From JANQHS01 sp965227315 (GTDB lineage: Bacteria > Bacteroidota > Bacteroidia > Cytophagales > CCMP332): a DNA stretch of 64,000 nt. The translations under genes were made by a program, and so were the position numbers. This document shows positions 1 through 9,573 of the stretch, one piece after another. Location of the stretch: positions 2,356,001 to 2,420,000 of the forward strand of contig OZ245737.1 of NCBI GenBank assembly GCA_965227315.1. Reading direction: 5' to 3'. Position 1 is the first letter of the stretch; each line of letters begins with the position of its first letter. The notes under the pieces were generated by a model. It was given only the letters and a program-made list of their open reading frames with translations. It was not told the origin of the DNA and searched no databases.

Positions 1-867
1 ATAACCCCGGCAATGCCCTCGGGTTCATCGATGAATATCATGATGAAAGCCTACCCGGAAAGATCTTTTGATGTTGGGATAGCAGAACAACATGCTGTGA
101 CGTTTTCGGCAGGCTTGGCTACCAGAGGATTGACCCCGTTTTGCAATATATACTCAAGCTTTATGCAAAGGGCTTATGACCAGGTGGTTCATGATGTGGC
201 CATTCAAAAACTTCCTGTGGTCTTTTGCCTGGATCGTGCGGGCATAGCAGGAGCCGATGGTCCAACTCATCATGGAGCATATGACATTCCATACATGCGA
301 TGCCTGCCCAATATGGTCGTCAGTGCACCGATGAACGAAGAGGAATTGAGGAATCTGATGTTCACGGCAAGCGAATGGAAGGAAGGTCCTTTCACTATAA
401 GATATCCAAGAGGCCAGGGAGTCATGCCCGAATGGAAGACCAAAATGAGAAAGGTGGAGGTCGGAAAAGGCAGGAAAGTAAGGGAAGGTTCCGACCTCGC
501 CATACTGAGTATAGGGCATATCGGAAACCATGCCTTGAAAGCGGCAAAAATTCTTGAATCAAAGGATATTCAGGCAGCACATTATGACATGAGGTTTGTA
601 AAACCGCTGGATGAGGAGTTGCTTCATGAGGTTTTCAGCAACCATAGACTGGTTGTGACGGTGGAAGATGGCACAGTCGTAGGTGGATTTGGTTCCGCAA
701 TCCTTGAGTTCATGGCGGCGAACAATTACTCCTCCAGAGTGAAATTACTTGGAATCCCGGACAAGGTCGTTGAGCATGGGACCCAGGATCAGCTCTATTC
801 CGAATGTGGATATAACGCCGAAGATATTGCTAGGGAGGCAGAAAGTGTCCTTGCATTGAGCATTTAA
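1..867 (+). CDS. dxs: 1-deoxy-D-xylulose-5-phosphate synthase, C-terminal part (partial)
   Basis: The reading frame is open from base 1, so the gene begins before the window. The visible ~288 residues are the last part of DXS, the thiamine-diphosphate enzyme that condenses pyruvate and glyceraldehyde 3-phosphate in the first step of the MEP isoprenoid pathway. Seen: the transketolase pyrimidine-binding motif FDVGIAEQHAVTFSAGLA with its catalytic Glu, the DXS-specific DRAGIAGADGPTHHGAYD stretch, RYPRG, and a transketolase C-terminal domain (VTVEDGTVVGGFGSAI). The length and ending agree with a normal DXS C-terminus. It is the only MEP gene here and no partner gene follows in an operon. Confidence 0.96.
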   Translation: MTPAMPSGSSMNIMMKAYPERSFDVGIAEQHAVTFSAGLATRGLTPFCNIYSSFMQRAYDQVVHDVAIQKLPVVFCLDRAGIAGADGPTHHGAYDIPYMRCLPNMVVSAPMNEEELRNLMFTASEWKEGPFTIRYPRGQGVMPEWKTKMRKVEVGKGRKVREGSDLAILSIGHIGNHALKAAKILESKDIQAAHYDMRFVKPLDEELLHEVFSNHRLVVTVEDGTVVGGFGSAILEFMAANNYSSRVKLLGIPDKVVEHGTQDQLYSECGYNAEDIAREAESVLALSI

Positions 868-949
868 TCTTCTCAAGAGATTTCCTTCTGAATTTCATTT
901 CTTATTCTCTGTATTTTTTGTAGATTCTGCAACCGAATTTTTTGATGGC

Positions 950-2890
950 ATGAAGAATCTCTTATTAATCTGCATTTCCCTTTGTTGTATTCAGACCGTG
1001 TCAGCCAGAGAAGAAACCTCAAAGCATTTTCTCTCTGGCTTGAACTATGGTTGGTGTCCAGTAGATAAAGACATCTCTATGTCCTCAGTGGAGATAATGG
1101 ATCAGTTAAGGTTCCATTTTGAATTAGGGATTGAAAATGAATTTGTCCTGTTGAATGCATGGGTTGACGAGTTGGGAAATAGTCACAAAAAGTACCAACA
1201 AACCCACGAGGGAAACAAAGTTCATGGTGCAGTTATCTTAACCCATGAGGAGAATGGACGCGTTTACTTAATAAATGGAAGCTTTGGCAAAAACTTTCAA
1301 AGTGTAGATGCTCAATTGCTCACTGAGAATAGCTTGATTGATTTTGCCAAAGAATATGCATCATGTGATGATTATGTCTTTGACAATCTTGATGAATTAG
1401 ACAGTAAAATTGCCGAGAAACTTAAACTTCAGCCTAAAACGGAGCTAGTCTTTTTTCCATTGGACACCCAAATGAAGCAAGGAAATGTAGTCAGAGAGTA
1501 CAAACTTTTGGCAAGGGTTAAGATTAGATGTCAAAGTTTGGATAAGAGTGAAGAAGTATTTTTAGACCCTATTTCAGGGAAAATTGAAAAAGCATTTCCT
1601 CTCTCTTTGTCATGTAACTCCACTCAGGGTGAATTCTTTTCTTTCTTCAATGGAGGAAATCAACACATAAATAACCTTTGGGATCCTTATATCTCAAAGT
1701 ACAAACTAATTGATGATTGTCGTGGTCTAGGAATAAGGACTCTAACTGGGAATGGGGCTTATTCTAGTGATATTATAGGATTGACAGATTATTGGAATCA
1801 CTTTCCTGATGAGTATCGTGGTGCACATATTCATTGGGCAACGACAACTTTTTATGATTATTTGCTCTCTACTTTTTCATGGGATAGTTACGATGATGAA
1901 AGCTCAGAAATGAGAGCCTATCTGGACTATTCGCATGCTGCTAGATATGATAAGTATTTTGAATCCATATTTATTGGACCTTCTAGTGAAGCCAATGATA
2001 TTTTAATGACTCTTGATATTGTTGGACATGAGTGGGGGCATGCCGTAGTTCATCAAACCGCAGATCTATCTCTTTATGCTGAATCCAATGGGCTAAACGA
2101 ATCATTTGCCGACATTTTTGGTACCCTTAACGAGTTTTACGCAGAGAATCTGTATGATCCCAATAAGAATGGCGATTGGCTGCTTGGTGAGGATGTTTGG
2201 ATTCTGGATGGAAAATTGAGGGATATGGAAGATCCCCATTCTAAAGATGATCCAGACACTTATGAAGGAACATACTGGAATGTTTCTAGTATACATGGAA
2301 TGGGCGGAGTACAAAATCATTGGTTCTACCTTTTGTCTGAAGGTGGAATGGATCAAAATGATCATCCTACTTTCCAATATCAATATGATGTTCAAGGAAT
2401 CGGGATGGATCAGGCTGCATCAATTATGTTCAGGGCTTTGACTACTTATCTTACCTCCTCTTCGCAATTTTTAGATTCTCGGTTCGCTTCTATCCAAGCT
2501 GCCAACGATATTTTTGGGGATTGTTCTTTTGAAACAAAAATGGTAATTGAGGCATGGAACGCAGTTGGGGTCTACGTTCCTGACGATTATGAGGGAGAGG
2601 TAGTCATTTGTCCGGACTTGAGACATGGTAAGTATAGTTTTCATGAGGATCGGGAAATTGAAATATACCCGAACCCAACGACCTTTGAATTTTCCATCAA
2701 ATGCCACCCAAATGATACAATTCATGGCTTTAGTTTAAGGGACTTTCACGGAAGTGAACACCCGTTGAGAGCACAGCAAACTGGGAATTCCTTGAAGTTT
2801 TATCCGGAAAGGCGTATCACCCCAGGAGTGTACTTTCTTGAACTAGAATTGGATGGAAGAGTTCTGGTTAAGAAAGTAGTTTTCAACTAG
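950..2890 (+). CDS. Secreted M4 (thermolysin-family) metallopeptidase with T9SS tail
   Basis: A 646-residue extracellular zinc endopeptidase precursor. Order: signal peptide (about 1-19, ending VSA), fungalysin/thermolysin propeptide (about 30-130), PepSY-like linker, catalytic domain (about 200-540) and a C-terminal sorting domain from about residue 570 (IYPNPTTFEFSIK; ends in VKKVVFN). Zinc ligands are HEWGH at 360-364 and the Glu of NESFAD near 384. The His of SIHGMGG near 449 matches the catalytic His of thermolysin, so the enzyme looks active. Secretion is inferred to be through the type IX system. The gene is clearly more AT-rich than its neighbours, which may mean recent acquisition. 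It is followed by an S8 peptidase, suggesting joint protein scavenging. Confidence 0.93.
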   Translation: MKNLLLICISLCCIQTVSAREETSKHFLSGLNYGWCPVDKDISMSSVEIMDQLRFHFELGIENEFVLLNAWVDELGNSHKKYQQTHEGNKVHGAVILTHEENGRVYLINGSFGKNFQSVDAQLLTENSLIDFAKEYASCDDYVFDNLDELDSKIAEKLKLQPKTELVFFPLDTQMKQGNVVREYKLLARVKIRCQSLDKSEEVFLDPISGKIEKAFPLSLSCNSTQGEFFSFFNGGNQHINNLWDPYISKYKLIDDCRGLGIRTLTGNGAYSSDIIGLTDYWNHFPDEYRGAHIHWATTTFYDYLLSTFSWDSYDDESSEMRAYLDYSHAARYDKYFESIFIGPSSEANDILMTLDIVGHEWGHAVVHQTADLSLYAESNGLNESFADIFGTLNEFYAENLYDPNKNGDWLLGEDVWILDGKLRDMEDPHSKDDPDTYEGTYWNVSSIHGMGGVQNHWFYLLSEGGMDQNDHPTFQYQYDVQGIGMDQAASIMFRALTTYLTSSSQFLDSRFASIQAANDIFGDCSFETKMVIEAWNAVGVYVPDDYEGEVVICPDLRHGKYSFHEDREIEIYPNPTTFEFSIKCHPNDTIHGFSLRDFHGSEHPLRAQQTGNSLKFYPERRITPGVYFLELELDGRVLVKKVVFN

Positions 2891-3095
2891 GTCACTTCAT
2901 TTCAAGAGCCATAGAGATCCATCCTTCTTGCAGGAGAATTACCATTTTTCTGATAGCATCAGGCAATAAAGTGTTGTTGCATTCTCGAGAGGGTAGCATT
3001 CTGATTTAGTGAATGTCTTCCAATATTGGGATTAAAGGGATCAGAATCCTGTTTTCTTTTTTCCTAATTTTAAAACCAGCCAAAAATCCAGTTTT

Positions 3096-6000
3096 ATGAA
3101 TCGAGCAATCACCCTATCCCTGCTATTGCTGTTTTGTATTCCCGCAATTTCCAAAAGCGGAAAAAAACTTCTTCTCAGATCGGGAGAAATAACACCCGAC
3201 GAAAACTTTGAATCTCGATATCTTGGAACCGAAAGCAAGAAGGAAGCATACTTTATCATACAATTTTCTGAATTGCCCGATCAGGAAAGGAAGCAGGCCA
3301 TCACCGCTACCGGGATCGCGATACTTGATTACTTGCCACAAGATGCATTCCTTGTTAGGATTCCGGCGAGCTATTCTTTTTCGTCGCTTGATGGAATGGC
3401 GGTAAGCTCCGTCCTTCCCTATCTTCCGGAATACAAGGCTTCCGATTACTACCTTCTCGATGTACCGGACTACTGCGCTGAAGGCGAAGATGACATCAGG
3501 TTGAATGTGAATGTCTTTGATCGCTTTTCCGAGCCGAGTTTTTATCAGACCATCGCCGATCTCAAAGGCAAGGTCAATTGGAAGGCGGCCTCTGGTAATT
3601 ATTATGAGGTTGTGGTCCCTGTTAAGAGAAGAGCAGATCTTCTAAAAGTTTCTGGAGTAAAGTGGGTTGAGTTCGGAGAGGCGGAACCCGTTCATGATGA
3701 CATGCATGCAAGGACTTTGCACAGAGTTCATAACCTGCAAAACGGGATCGGGGGTAGAAATTATGATGGTACTGGTGTGAATGTTTCTTTGATGGATGAT
3801 GGGCCTATTGCGAATCATATTGATGTAAAAGGTAGAATCACTGATGTTGGCACCGGAAGTTCTAATGGTAATCATGGAGATGGGACGGTTCCAATTGTGA
3901 TGGGCGCTGGAAATCTTGACCCCATACGGGGAGCCGGCATGGCTACTCATGTGACCATGAGGTATTATGATTATCTCAATCAAAATAATTACCCGCATAT
4001 CGCTGCGGCGGTCACTAACTACAACAATTTTGGAACGATTGCCACATCCAGTTCTTACAGTGAACCCAACGGTTTTGGAGGTCTATATATTCAATCTTCA
4101 CATGATGTAGATGAGCAGGTTCGATTAAATCCTTCTATCCAGCATGTTTTTTCTGCCGGAAATTCCTCCGGATCAAATTCTCCGACCTATAATTCCGGGG
4201 TTGGTGGTATTAATTGGGGAACGATCACGGGTGGAAGGAAGGCCGCCAAGAGTGTTATTGCTGTAGCGGCCCTAGACTATGCCGATGATTTGGCTGGATA
4301 TAGTTCCAGAGGCCCAACAGAAGATGGTCGGATCAAGCCGGATATTTCTTCTTACGGGGATGGGCAGATTTCTCTTGGGAATACTGCAAATAATTACCGA
4401 ACCTTTGGAGGTACTTCCGCTGCCTGCCCGGGAATAACGGGTACCGTGGCAGTGATGTACCAGGCCTATCGCGAGCATAATGCCGGGGTCGACCCTGAAG
4501 CTGCCTTGATCAAGGCCATGCTATTGAATTCGGCTGATGACCTTGGAAATCCGGGACCGGATTTTTATTTCGGCTGGGGAAGGGTGAACGCCCTGCGTGC
4601 TGTGAGGATACTGGAAAACAACCAGTATATGTCCAGTACCATTTCTCTAGGGAACACCAATACGCATACCATTCCTGTCCCAGCGGGGGTTCAGGAGCTC
4701 AAGGTCATGGTTTACTGGAACGACTACGAAGGATCTGTCATTGCAAGTCAGGCTCTTGTCAACGATCTGGATATGGAATTGGAAACTCCGAGTTCCGCGA
4801 TTTTTCTTCCCTGGACTCTTGATCACAGAGATCTGGTTAGCGCCCTATCCGCCAATGCGGTCAGAGGAATCGATACTGTGAACAATGTGGAGCAAGTCAC
4901 TTTATCGGCTCCTGCAAGCGGGAACTATACTTTGCGAATAAATGGCACAACTGTTCCTCAGGGACCACAAAAATATTTTGTCGTTTATGAATATCGCTAT
5001 GCCAGGCCAGAAATAACCTATCCAACCGGAGGTGAATCATTCGTCCCAGGCGAGGTGGAATCGATCAGATGGAATGCCACACCAACAGGAGGAACGTTTG
5101 ACCTTTCATACAGCATCGATAACGGATCAACCTGGTATAGTATCATCACGGGATTGCAAAACTCTCTACGCTCTTTCGATTGGCTTGTTCCCGATTCCGT
5201 ATCAGGGGATGCACTCGTCAGAATTGAAAATCAGGGCTTGGTTGATACATCAGATGCGAGTTTTTCGATCATTCAGGTTCCTGCTAACCTCAATGTTGCC
5301 TGGGCATGTACGGATTCGATAAGGTTGTCCTGGGATAGTGTGGAAGGAGCAACTTCATATCAGATTTACAGGTTGGGAGCTACACATATGGATTCTGTGA
5401 GCACTGCCTATGGGACGACCAGCCTTGTGTTGAACGGCATCTCCTCAACCGGTACGGAATGGTTCTCGGTGCGCGCCCAGGATATTGGAAACATGGTCGG
5501 TCGCAGGGCGGTTGCGATTGAAAAGACTCCAGGAACATTTGGGTGCCCGGTGGCCATCGATGGGGCGATCACGAATATAATCTCCCCTGCCGGAGGTTCG
5601 GTTCCTGACTGTCACACCTTTGATTCAATTCGGGTGAAAGTGGAGGTGTCAAATACCGGAGTCAATCCCATTTCAAATTTCCAGCTAAGCTACCAGTTGA
5701 ACGGTCTTCCGGTTGTGACGGAAACCTATTCCGGATCCATAAGTTCGTTTCAGTCTGTTGAATACGAGTTTTCCTCGATCATCAGTCTTCCCGGAATTTC
5801 TTCGGATACCTTGAAGGCCTGGATTTCCGTACCCGGAGATCTTCAGCCCTTCAATGATCAGTTCACTAACGTGATTAGCCAGTACTCTTCTACGGTGATC
5901 ACTCTCGGAACCCCATGGGTGGAAACATTTGACCAGATGTCGACTTGTCCCACCACCAACAATTGCGGATTGACCAATTGTGTGCTATCCGGAGGCTGGA

Positions 6001-8111
6001 GAAATACACCAAATGGCTTTGGTGATGACATCGACTTTAGGGTCGATGCAGGGACCACTCCTTCCAACGGCACCGGGCCATTCGGCGACCATACCTCCGG
6101 AAATGGAAATTTTATCTACACAGAGGCTTCCTTTTGCTTTAATCAGGACGTATTGCTTGCATCTCCTTGTCTGGATCTTGGAGGAACTGTGGCACCGGAA
6201 CTAAGATTTTGGTACAATATGAGGGGGGCTGATATGGGGGATCTGCACGTGGACCTTATTGTTGACGGCGATCTCGTGAGCGACGTAACTCCCATGATCT
6301 CCGGAAATCAGGGAACGGCTTGGCTTGAAAGAATAGTTGATCTTACCCCATATGCCGGGAGTATGATCACCATTTTATTCCGTGGTACAACCGGACCTGA
6401 TTTTACCTCTGATATCGCTCTTGACGATATTTCAGTTCGTGAAACGTTCGTGTTTTCTCAGGATGTAACCATCCCTCAACTGACTTCCCCGTTTCTCAAC
6501 ATATTGGAAACCTGCATTATCCAGGATTCGATCGCGGTTGAGTTGGTCGTAGAAAATTTCGGGACCCTTCCTGTGGCCAACTTTAACGTTTATTATCAAC
6601 TCGATAATCAGACTCCTACTTCAGAACCATATTTGTTTGTTCTGCCCGCTGGTAGTTCGGACACCATCCGGTTCAATAAAAGATTTGCGGTGCCTGCTTT
6701 GGGCTCGTATAATTTGAAGGTTTGGCACGATTATTCGCTCGATCAGAATCTTGGCAATGATACCCTTAACCATCCGTTTACGGTAAACGCGAGTACGCCG
6801 GTATCCACGCCCACCTTGTTTACCGTTGATGCCATAGCCAATTGTCCAACCACTTTTAACTGTGGAGCAACCGTTTGCGGCTTGGGTAATAGCGGTTTTG
6901 TCAACGTGACCAATGGTGTAGGCGATGATCATGACTGGAGGGTAAACCAGGGGGCAACGCCTTCAAACGGTACCGGTCCGGCAGGAGATCATACCAGCCC
7001 TTCCGGGAATGGTAAATACCTATATCTTGAAGCCTCAAATGGCTGCAATTTTACAACCGCCATTTTGGAAAGCCCTTGTTATGATCTGACGACTCTTGCT
7101 GATCCGAAACTTCTCATCTGGTATCATATGTTGGGTGTTGATATGGGTGAACTTCATTTGGATGTCGGCTTTGGTGGTGTATGGGTTGAGGACTTTGTTC
7201 CTCCTTTGGTAGGTCCACAGGGAAATTCATGGCAGCCATGGGTGATTGATCTTTCATTTTTCTCCGGAGCCATCGTGAAATTTAGGATCAGAGGTATCAC
7301 CGGACCGGATTTTGCCTCGGATATGGCTATTGATGATATAGAGGTCTATTCAGGACAGGGTGCTCCTTCGGCAGGGTTTGGCATGCCTTTGACGACATGC
7401 CAAAACACCCCGGTTGTGATCGCGGATAGTGCTTCAGGACAAAATCTTAGCTATCTCTGGGATTTCGGCCCTGGCTCATCGCCGGCTACCGCTACTACTC
7501 CGGGTCCGCATTTTGTAACCTTTTCTCAAACAGGAAATATTACTGTAACCCAGATCGTCACTAACGCGGCCGGTTCCGATACGCTGTTTCAGTCGATCTA
7601 TGTTGATTCCATACCCACTGCTGATTTTACCTTTTCGGTATCGGCGGACACAGTCTACTTCACGAATGCCTCTTTGAATTTCGATAACCTCTTCTGGGAT
7701 TTTGGAGATGGAAATACGAGCATGATGCCTGATCCGGTTCATGTGTATAATAGTATGGGAAATTATCTGGTCGAGCTCACTGCGGAAAACCAATGTGGGA
7801 ATGACTTGGAGTCCACTTCAGTTCTCGTTCTTAGTACTTTGCCATCTCATGGCGGACTGGCGGGAAAAGTCAATCTCTATCCAAACCCTGTCCATCAAAA
7901 CATTGTTATGGAATGGTCCGGTAACAAATCGGGTAATGGTTCCTTGGATATCCTGGACATCACTGGTAAGAACGTTGGTTATCACAGGTTCATTTTTTCC
8001 ACCGGTCAAAATGAGCAAGAATTTGACCTATCACAATTACCGGCAGGAACATATTTCCTTAGGGTGAATCTGGGAGAAGAACAGGGGACATTCAAGATCG
8101 AAAAACGGTAA
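3096..8111 (+). CDS. Large secreted S8 subtilisin-like peptidase, multidomain, T9SS tail
   Basis: A 1671-residue exported serine peptidase. A signal peptide (about 1-20) and N-terminal prodomain are followed by a subtilisin domain (about 210-510) with the triad Asp 234/235 (LMDDG), His 260 (GNHGDGTV) and Ser 441 (GGTSAACPG). Next come a P-domain-like beta region, a beta-sandwich (EITYPTGGESF), a fibronectin-III-like module, two copies of a CARDB-like plus MAM-like unit (the second beginning near nt 6480), two PKD-like modules (SYLWDFG and NLFWDFGDGN) and a T9SS sorting domain (LYPNPVHQN, ending KIEKR). The DHGT-type His motif is slightly altered (NHGDGT). It probably degrades extracellular or surface protein; the repeated modules suggest carbohydrate or protein adhesion. 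Confidence 0.92.
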   Translation: MNRAITLSLLLLFCIPAISKSGKKLLLRSGEITPDENFESRYLGTESKKEAYFIIQFSELPDQERKQAITATGIAILDYLPQDAFLVRIPASYSFSSLDGMAVSSVLPYLPEYKASDYYLLDVPDYCAEGEDDIRLNVNVFDRFSEPSFYQTIADLKGKVNWKAASGNYYEVVVPVKRRADLLKVSGVKWVEFGEAEPVHDDMHARTLHRVHNLQNGIGGRNYDGTGVNVSLMDDGPIANHIDVKGRITDVGTGSSNGNHGDGTVPIVMGAGNLDPIRGAGMATHVTMRYYDYLNQNNYPHIAAAVTNYNNFGTIATSSSYSEPNGFGGLYIQSSHDVDEQVRLNPSIQHVFSAGNSSGSNSPTYNSGVGGINWGTITGGRKAAKSVIAVAALDYADDLAGYSSRGPTEDGRIKPDISSYGDGQISLGNTANNYRTFGGTSAACPGITGTVAVMYQAYREHNAGVDPEAALIKAMLLNSADDLGNPGPDFYFGWGRVNALRAVRILENNQYMSSTISLGNTNTHTIPVPAGVQELKVMVYWNDYEGSVIASQALVNDLDMELETPSSAIFLPWTLDHRDLVSALSANAVRGIDTVNNVEQVTLSAPASGNYTLRINGTTVPQGPQKYFVVYEYRYARPEITYPTGGESFVPGEVESIRWNATPTGGTFDLSYSIDNGSTWYSIITGLQNSLRSFDWLVPDSVSGDALVRIENQGLVDTSDASFSIIQVPANLNVAWACTDSIRLSWDSVEGATSYQIYRLGATHMDSVSTAYGTTSLVLNGISSTGTEWFSVRAQDIGNMVGRRAVAIEKTPGTFGCPVAIDGAITNIISPAGGSVPDCHTFDSIRVKVEVSNTGVNPISNFQLSYQLNGLPVVTETYSGSISSFQSVEYEFSSIISLPGISSDTLKAWISVPGDLQPFNDQFTNVISQYSSTVITLGTPWVETFDQMSTCPTTNNCGLTNCVLSGGWRNTPNGFGDDIDFRVDAGTTPSNGTGPFGDHTSGNGNFIYTEASFCFNQDVLLASPCLDLGGTVAPELRFWYNMRGADMGDLHVDLIVDGDLVSDVTPMISGNQGTAWLERIVDLTPYAGSMITILFRGTTGPDFTSDIALDDISVRETFVFSQDVTIPQLTSPFLNILETCIIQDSIAVELVVENFGTLPVANFNVYYQLDNQTPTSEPYLFVLPAGSSDTIRFNKRFAVPALGSYNLKVWHDYSLDQNLGNDTLNHPFTVNASTPVSTPTLFTVDAIANCPTTFNCGATVCGLGNSGFVNVTNGVGDDHDWRVNQGATPSNGTGPAGDHTSPSGNGKYLYLEASNGCNFTTAILESPCYDLTTLADPKLLIWYHMLGVDMGELHLDVGFGGVWVEDFVPPLVGPQGNSWQPWVIDLSFFSGAIVKFRIRGITGPDFASDMAIDDIEVYSGQGAPSAGFGMPLTTCQNTPVVIADSASGQNLSYLWDFGPGSSPATATTPGPHFVTFSQTGNITVTQIVTNAAGSDTLFQSIYVDSIPTADFTFSVSADTVYFTNASLNFDNLFWDFGDGNTSMMPDPVHVYNSMGNYLVELTAENQCGNDLESTSVLVLSTLPSHGGLAGKVNLYPNPVHQNIVMEWSGNKSGNGSLDILDITGKNVGYHRFIFSTGQNEQEFDLSQLPAGTYFLRVNLGEEQGTFKIEKR

Positions 8112-8117
8112 GCAGAG

Positions 8118-8513
8118 TTGAAGAAAGGATTAAAAGAACTGTTTGAAACATATAAAGCAAAGGCTGATGCCTTGCTTCAACAAAAACAAATTGTTCTTGA
8201 CCACCTCAACAATGCACTTCAAAAGCTGGCTGAGAAAAGCCCCAGAGCCAAGAATTTTTTTGATGATCTGAAGGATTTTATTCAGATGATCACTTTCTGG
8301 GTGGAGGGAAAATATGAAGAACTGCCATATAAATCCGCTGTACTGGTCTTTGGTGCTATTCTTTACTTCCTGAATCCATTTGACCTCATTCCGGATGTGA
8401 TCCCCGGACTTGGCTTTACTGATGATGCTGCTGTAATAGGCTTCGTAGTGAAGTCTGTTTCCGATGACCTGCAGAAATTCAGATTGTGGAAAAGGCAAAT
8501 GGGACTGATCTGA
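8118..8513 (+). CDS. DUF1232 (YkvA-like) membrane protein
   Basis: A 131-residue protein starting at TTG, 6 bp after the peptidase. The C-terminal half carries the DUF1232 signature: a hydrophobic segment YKSAVLVFGAILYFLNP followed by FDLIPDVIPGLGFTDDAAV. The first 60 residues are charged and probably helical. The function of this widespread family is unknown. The stop codon abuts the ATG of the next gene, so the two are probably co-translated. No ATG lies in frame near the N-terminus, which is why the TTG start is accepted; it should still be treated as approximate. Confidence 0.85.
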   Translation: MKKGLKELFETYKAKADALLQQKQIVLDHLNNALQKLAEKSPRAKNFFDDLKDFIQMITFWVEGKYEELPYKSAVLVFGAILYFLNPFDLIPDVIPGLGFTDDAAVIGFVVKSVSDDLQKFRLWKRQMGLI

Positions 8514-8783
8514 ATGGAAAACTTCAACAATCTCAAAGCAATGCTCGAAGAGGAGAAGGATTGGCCTCTTGAATATCTTTTCAAGTTCATTCTGAAATCC
8601 GGAAGAAAAGATGACCTTCTGAAGATCAGAGGTTTTTTCAAGAACAATGTTCATCTTTCTTTCCGGGAATCCTCAAAGGGGAATTATCAATCCGTGTCGA
8701 TCAAGGCCATGATGGATAATCCGGACGAGATTATAACAGTATACCAAAAGGCTTCCGAGATCGAAGGCCTTATGGTCATTTGA
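8514..8783 (+). CDS. DUF493 (YbeD-like) family small protein
   Basis: An 89-residue protein whose ATG directly follows the stop of the DUF1232 gene. The pattern WPLEYLFKFIL, then a charged loop, then a ferredoxin-like second half ending in YQKASEIEGLMVI matches the small DUF493/YbeD family (ACT-like fold). In E. coli the relative YbeD lies near lipoate genes, but its role is not established; here the neighbours are DUF1232 and aat. It ends 4 bp before aat, suggesting one transcript. Confidence 0.75.
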   Translation: MENFNNLKAMLEEEKDWPLEYLFKFILKSGRKDDLLKIRGFFKNNVHLSFRESSKGNYQSVSIKAMMDNPDEIITVYQKASEIEGLMVI

Positions 8784-8787
8784 TCTT

Positions 8788-9438
8788 ATGGATCCCATTC
8801 ATCCGAATGGTGAATGGATCATCCTTGACAAACCTCATGAGTCAGGGCTTGCCGCCCTGGGAGGCGATTTTTCCGTTGATTCTCTCTATTGGGCTTATTC
8901 CAAAGGATTCTTTCCCTGGTACAGGTCCGGAGGTTTTATTCATTGGTTCAGCCCCGATCCTAGGTTTATCATTACGGCCGGTTCGTTTAAGATCCCAAGA
9001 AGTTTGAGATCCCTTCTCAGGAAAGATCCCTTTAACTACCAGACTAATTCTCACTTTGAGGAGGTAATGCAGGAGTGCAGGAAGGCCAAAAGGCCTGATC
9101 AGGAATCCACATGGATACTTGAGGATATGATCCCCGGTTACCTGGGCTTGGCAAACATGGGCTATGCCGAATCAGCCGAAACCTACCAGAACGGCGAACT
9201 TGTCGGAGGGCTTTATGGAGTAAGGATCAACAAAGCTTTTTCGGGAGAATCGATGTTTGCCAAGGTCAATGATTCCTCCAAGATCGCCTTTGCCAAATTT
9301 GCCCTGGAGTTCTTCAATGCCGGTGGTCTCATCATTGATTGCCAAATGAAGTCCGACCTTTTCGAACGATTTGGAGGCCATATGGTTCCCCGGGAGAAAT
9401 TCGAAACCTTATGGTCCGGCGCCTTGGATGAGCAATGA
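8788..9438 (+). CDS. aat: Leucyl/phenylalanyl-tRNA--protein transferase
   Basis: A 216-residue cytoplasmic aminoacyl-tRNA transferase. It attaches Leu or Phe to N-terminal Arg or Lys of proteins, marking them for ClpS/ClpAP degradation (N-degron pathway). Family motifs: WAYSKGFFPWY near the N-terminus, IHWFSPDPRFII, then GGLYGVRINKAFSGESMFA and the C-terminal NAGGLIIDCQ. Length is close to that of the E. coli enzyme. It follows the DUF493 gene by 4 bp. Confidence 0.95.
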   Translation: MDPIHPNGEWIILDKPHESGLAALGGDFSVDSLYWAYSKGFFPWYRSGGFIHWFSPDPRFIITAGSFKIPRSLRSLLRKDPFNYQTNSHFEEVMQECRKAKRPDQESTWILEDMIPGYLGLANMGYAESAETYQNGELVGGLYGVRINKAFSGESMFAKVNDSSKIAFAKFALEFFNAGGLIIDCQMKSDLFERFGGHMVPREKFETLWSGALDEQ

Positions 9439-9573
9439 CATTTGCTCGAATCCTGAGATACCACTTTTCCCGTCATGGCGGGTGGGTGATAACTTTTTGC
9501 TGTTCCCTGGCCGGATGTTTTCCTTCTCCTTCCTTTTTGGCTGTTGGGGATTTTGCGTCATTTGCATGCTCAA

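Noticed and set aside
8130..8654. Minus-strand frame of 174 codons opposite the DUF1232 and DUF493 genes
   Set aside because: It spans two recognised plus-strand genes and has low-complexity hydrophobic content only.
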